From: Rhynchopus euleeides
Lineage: Eukaryota; Euglenozoa; Diplonemea; Diplonemida; Diplonemidae
Reading direction: 5' to 3'
DNA length: 64,000 bases
Assembly (NCBI GenBank): GCA_963210315.1
Contig: OY723287.1
Location: 1,426,001-1,490,000, forward strand
The notes beneath the pieces were generated by a model that was given only the letters and a program-made list of their open reading frames with translations, searched no databases and was not told where the DNA came from. The translations under genes and the position numbers were made by a program. Positions 63,241 through 64,000 of this stretch are shown in pieces; position 1 is the stretch's first letter, and every line of letters starts with the position of its first letter.

Positions 63241-63658
63241 AATTTTTCACAGGTTTCAGACAGTTTTCCACTCATCGACCTGCACAACTTCCCAACAACG
63301 AGCGTCCCTGGGTTCGTGCCCCACTACGAACCGCAATTGATCCAAAGAGTCCCAGAACGCGAAGGAGAAGGCCAGATGTTCGCTACCGTGGCCTCCGGCG
63401 GCTGGGGGGCTCCGCCCCCTAAACCCCTGTGCTGTGCACCTGTCGAGTGTGCATGTACCATTTGGTGTACCATGGCAAGTGGGAAACGGCACAACACCAG
63501 GAGTGCGACATGGTCGTGAGTGAAGACGGAGTACGTGCAGACTACCATCCCTGCACAACGAAGTCTGTACGACTTCCTCGTTGTCCACTCACACCGCACA
63601 TTGCAAAGCGTATCGATCAGAACGAATGTTGTTGCGGATATACGCGTGCATTGCATGA

Positions 63659-64000
63659 GGCGCTCGCGCGCGAAGCGCGCCAGCAATTTTTTTAGCACCC
63701 CTTTTTCCGGATCAAAGCTCGCCATCACCCGCCCGTGCGGTCGAGCACCAGAAGAAGAAGCAGTCGGGCGGTGAAGACAAGAACGGCGACAGGCAAGGGA
63801 GGCAGCAGAAGGCGCACGGAGCCAATCCAGCACCGGAATTCGTGAGTGACCTGTCGTATTCACTTTGCATCGGCAATACCACGGCCAGCCAGGCGGAGCT
63901 TGTGGTGTTGGCGATTCGGAAACACCTGTACCCGAACATGCCCAGCGGACGCGCCCTCTTGCAGAAACACAGCAGCCACACGGATGCACTTCTGAAGGCG
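63659..64000 (+). CDS. Open frame running off the right edge, unknown
   Basis: The frame is open for 114 codons from after TGA 63656-63658 to the end of the window. It reads as plausible protein in its last part (PEFVSDLSYSLCIGNTTASQ, ELVVLAIRKHLYPNMPSGRA) after a Lys/Gln-rich stretch. It has no early ATG and no domain I recognise. It may be the start of a gene, a later exon or chance. Confidence 0.25.

Noticed and set aside
63324-63989. 221-codon minus-strand frame at the right edge
   Set aside because: Composition is unlike the other genes and no motif is present; the + frame at the edge reads slightly better but is also weak.

Overview
The window reads as nuclear DNA of a GC-rich, repeat-rich unicellular eukaryote. 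Long intron-free reading frames (one of 4801 codons), several retrotransposon and DNA transposon types, a 41-bp minisatellite and dense inverted-repeat elements rule out a bacterium or organelle. The lineage cannot be fixed from sequence alone. Four host genes lie on the + strand without visible introns, one encodes a receptor-type cyclase, and a LINE carries a 2A-like peptide. I weakly favour a euglenozoan (kinetoplastid or diplonemid) but cannot exclude another protist group.

Layout. 1-484: broken 3' end of a DUF4116-repeat gene, nearly identical to 21436-21907. 750-11505: three head-to-tail, minus-strand copies of one LINE family separated by (CT)n tracts. The middle copy (1902-9928) is about full length. 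Its ORF1, one UGA, a 2A-like motif and ORF2 (APE endonuclease plus reverse transcriptase) share one frame. 11506-12951: a + strand array of 25-residue DUF4116 units without an in-frame ATG. 13602-14060: a small TA-flanked inverted-repeat element. 14110-14857: a diverged, 5'-truncated LINE relative on the + strand. 14904-19566: a Ubl-like/DUF4116 gene split near its 3' end by a 2.9-kb hAT element with 8-bp target duplications. 20519-21715: a second Ubl/DUF4116 gene with a decayed tail. 22811-29574: a composite fold-back element holding about 120 copies of a 41-bp minisatellite. 29916-44321: a gene for a 4801-residue ankyrin/LRR protein. 44921-46858: an intact Ubl/DUF4116 paralogue. 47641-52087: a DIRS-like tyrosine-recombinase retroelement. 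52427-54750: nested inverted-repeat elements. 54935-58096: a transmembrane class III nucleotidyl cyclase with a degenerate second cyclase domain. 58261-60864 (-): a hAT-type transposase or transposase-derived gene. 60865-64000: mostly repeats, with an open frame at the right edge.

There is no operon logic. The probable host genes are the ankyrin giant, the cyclase, two or three Ubl/DUF4116 genes and perhaps the hAT-like gene; the rest is mobile and repeat DNA, often one element inside another. The most notable signals are the 2A/UGA arrangement in a LINE lying in its own microsatellite tails, the Ubl-DUF4116 architecture, and an 18-bp motif recurring where the YR retroelement and other unrelated sequences join.
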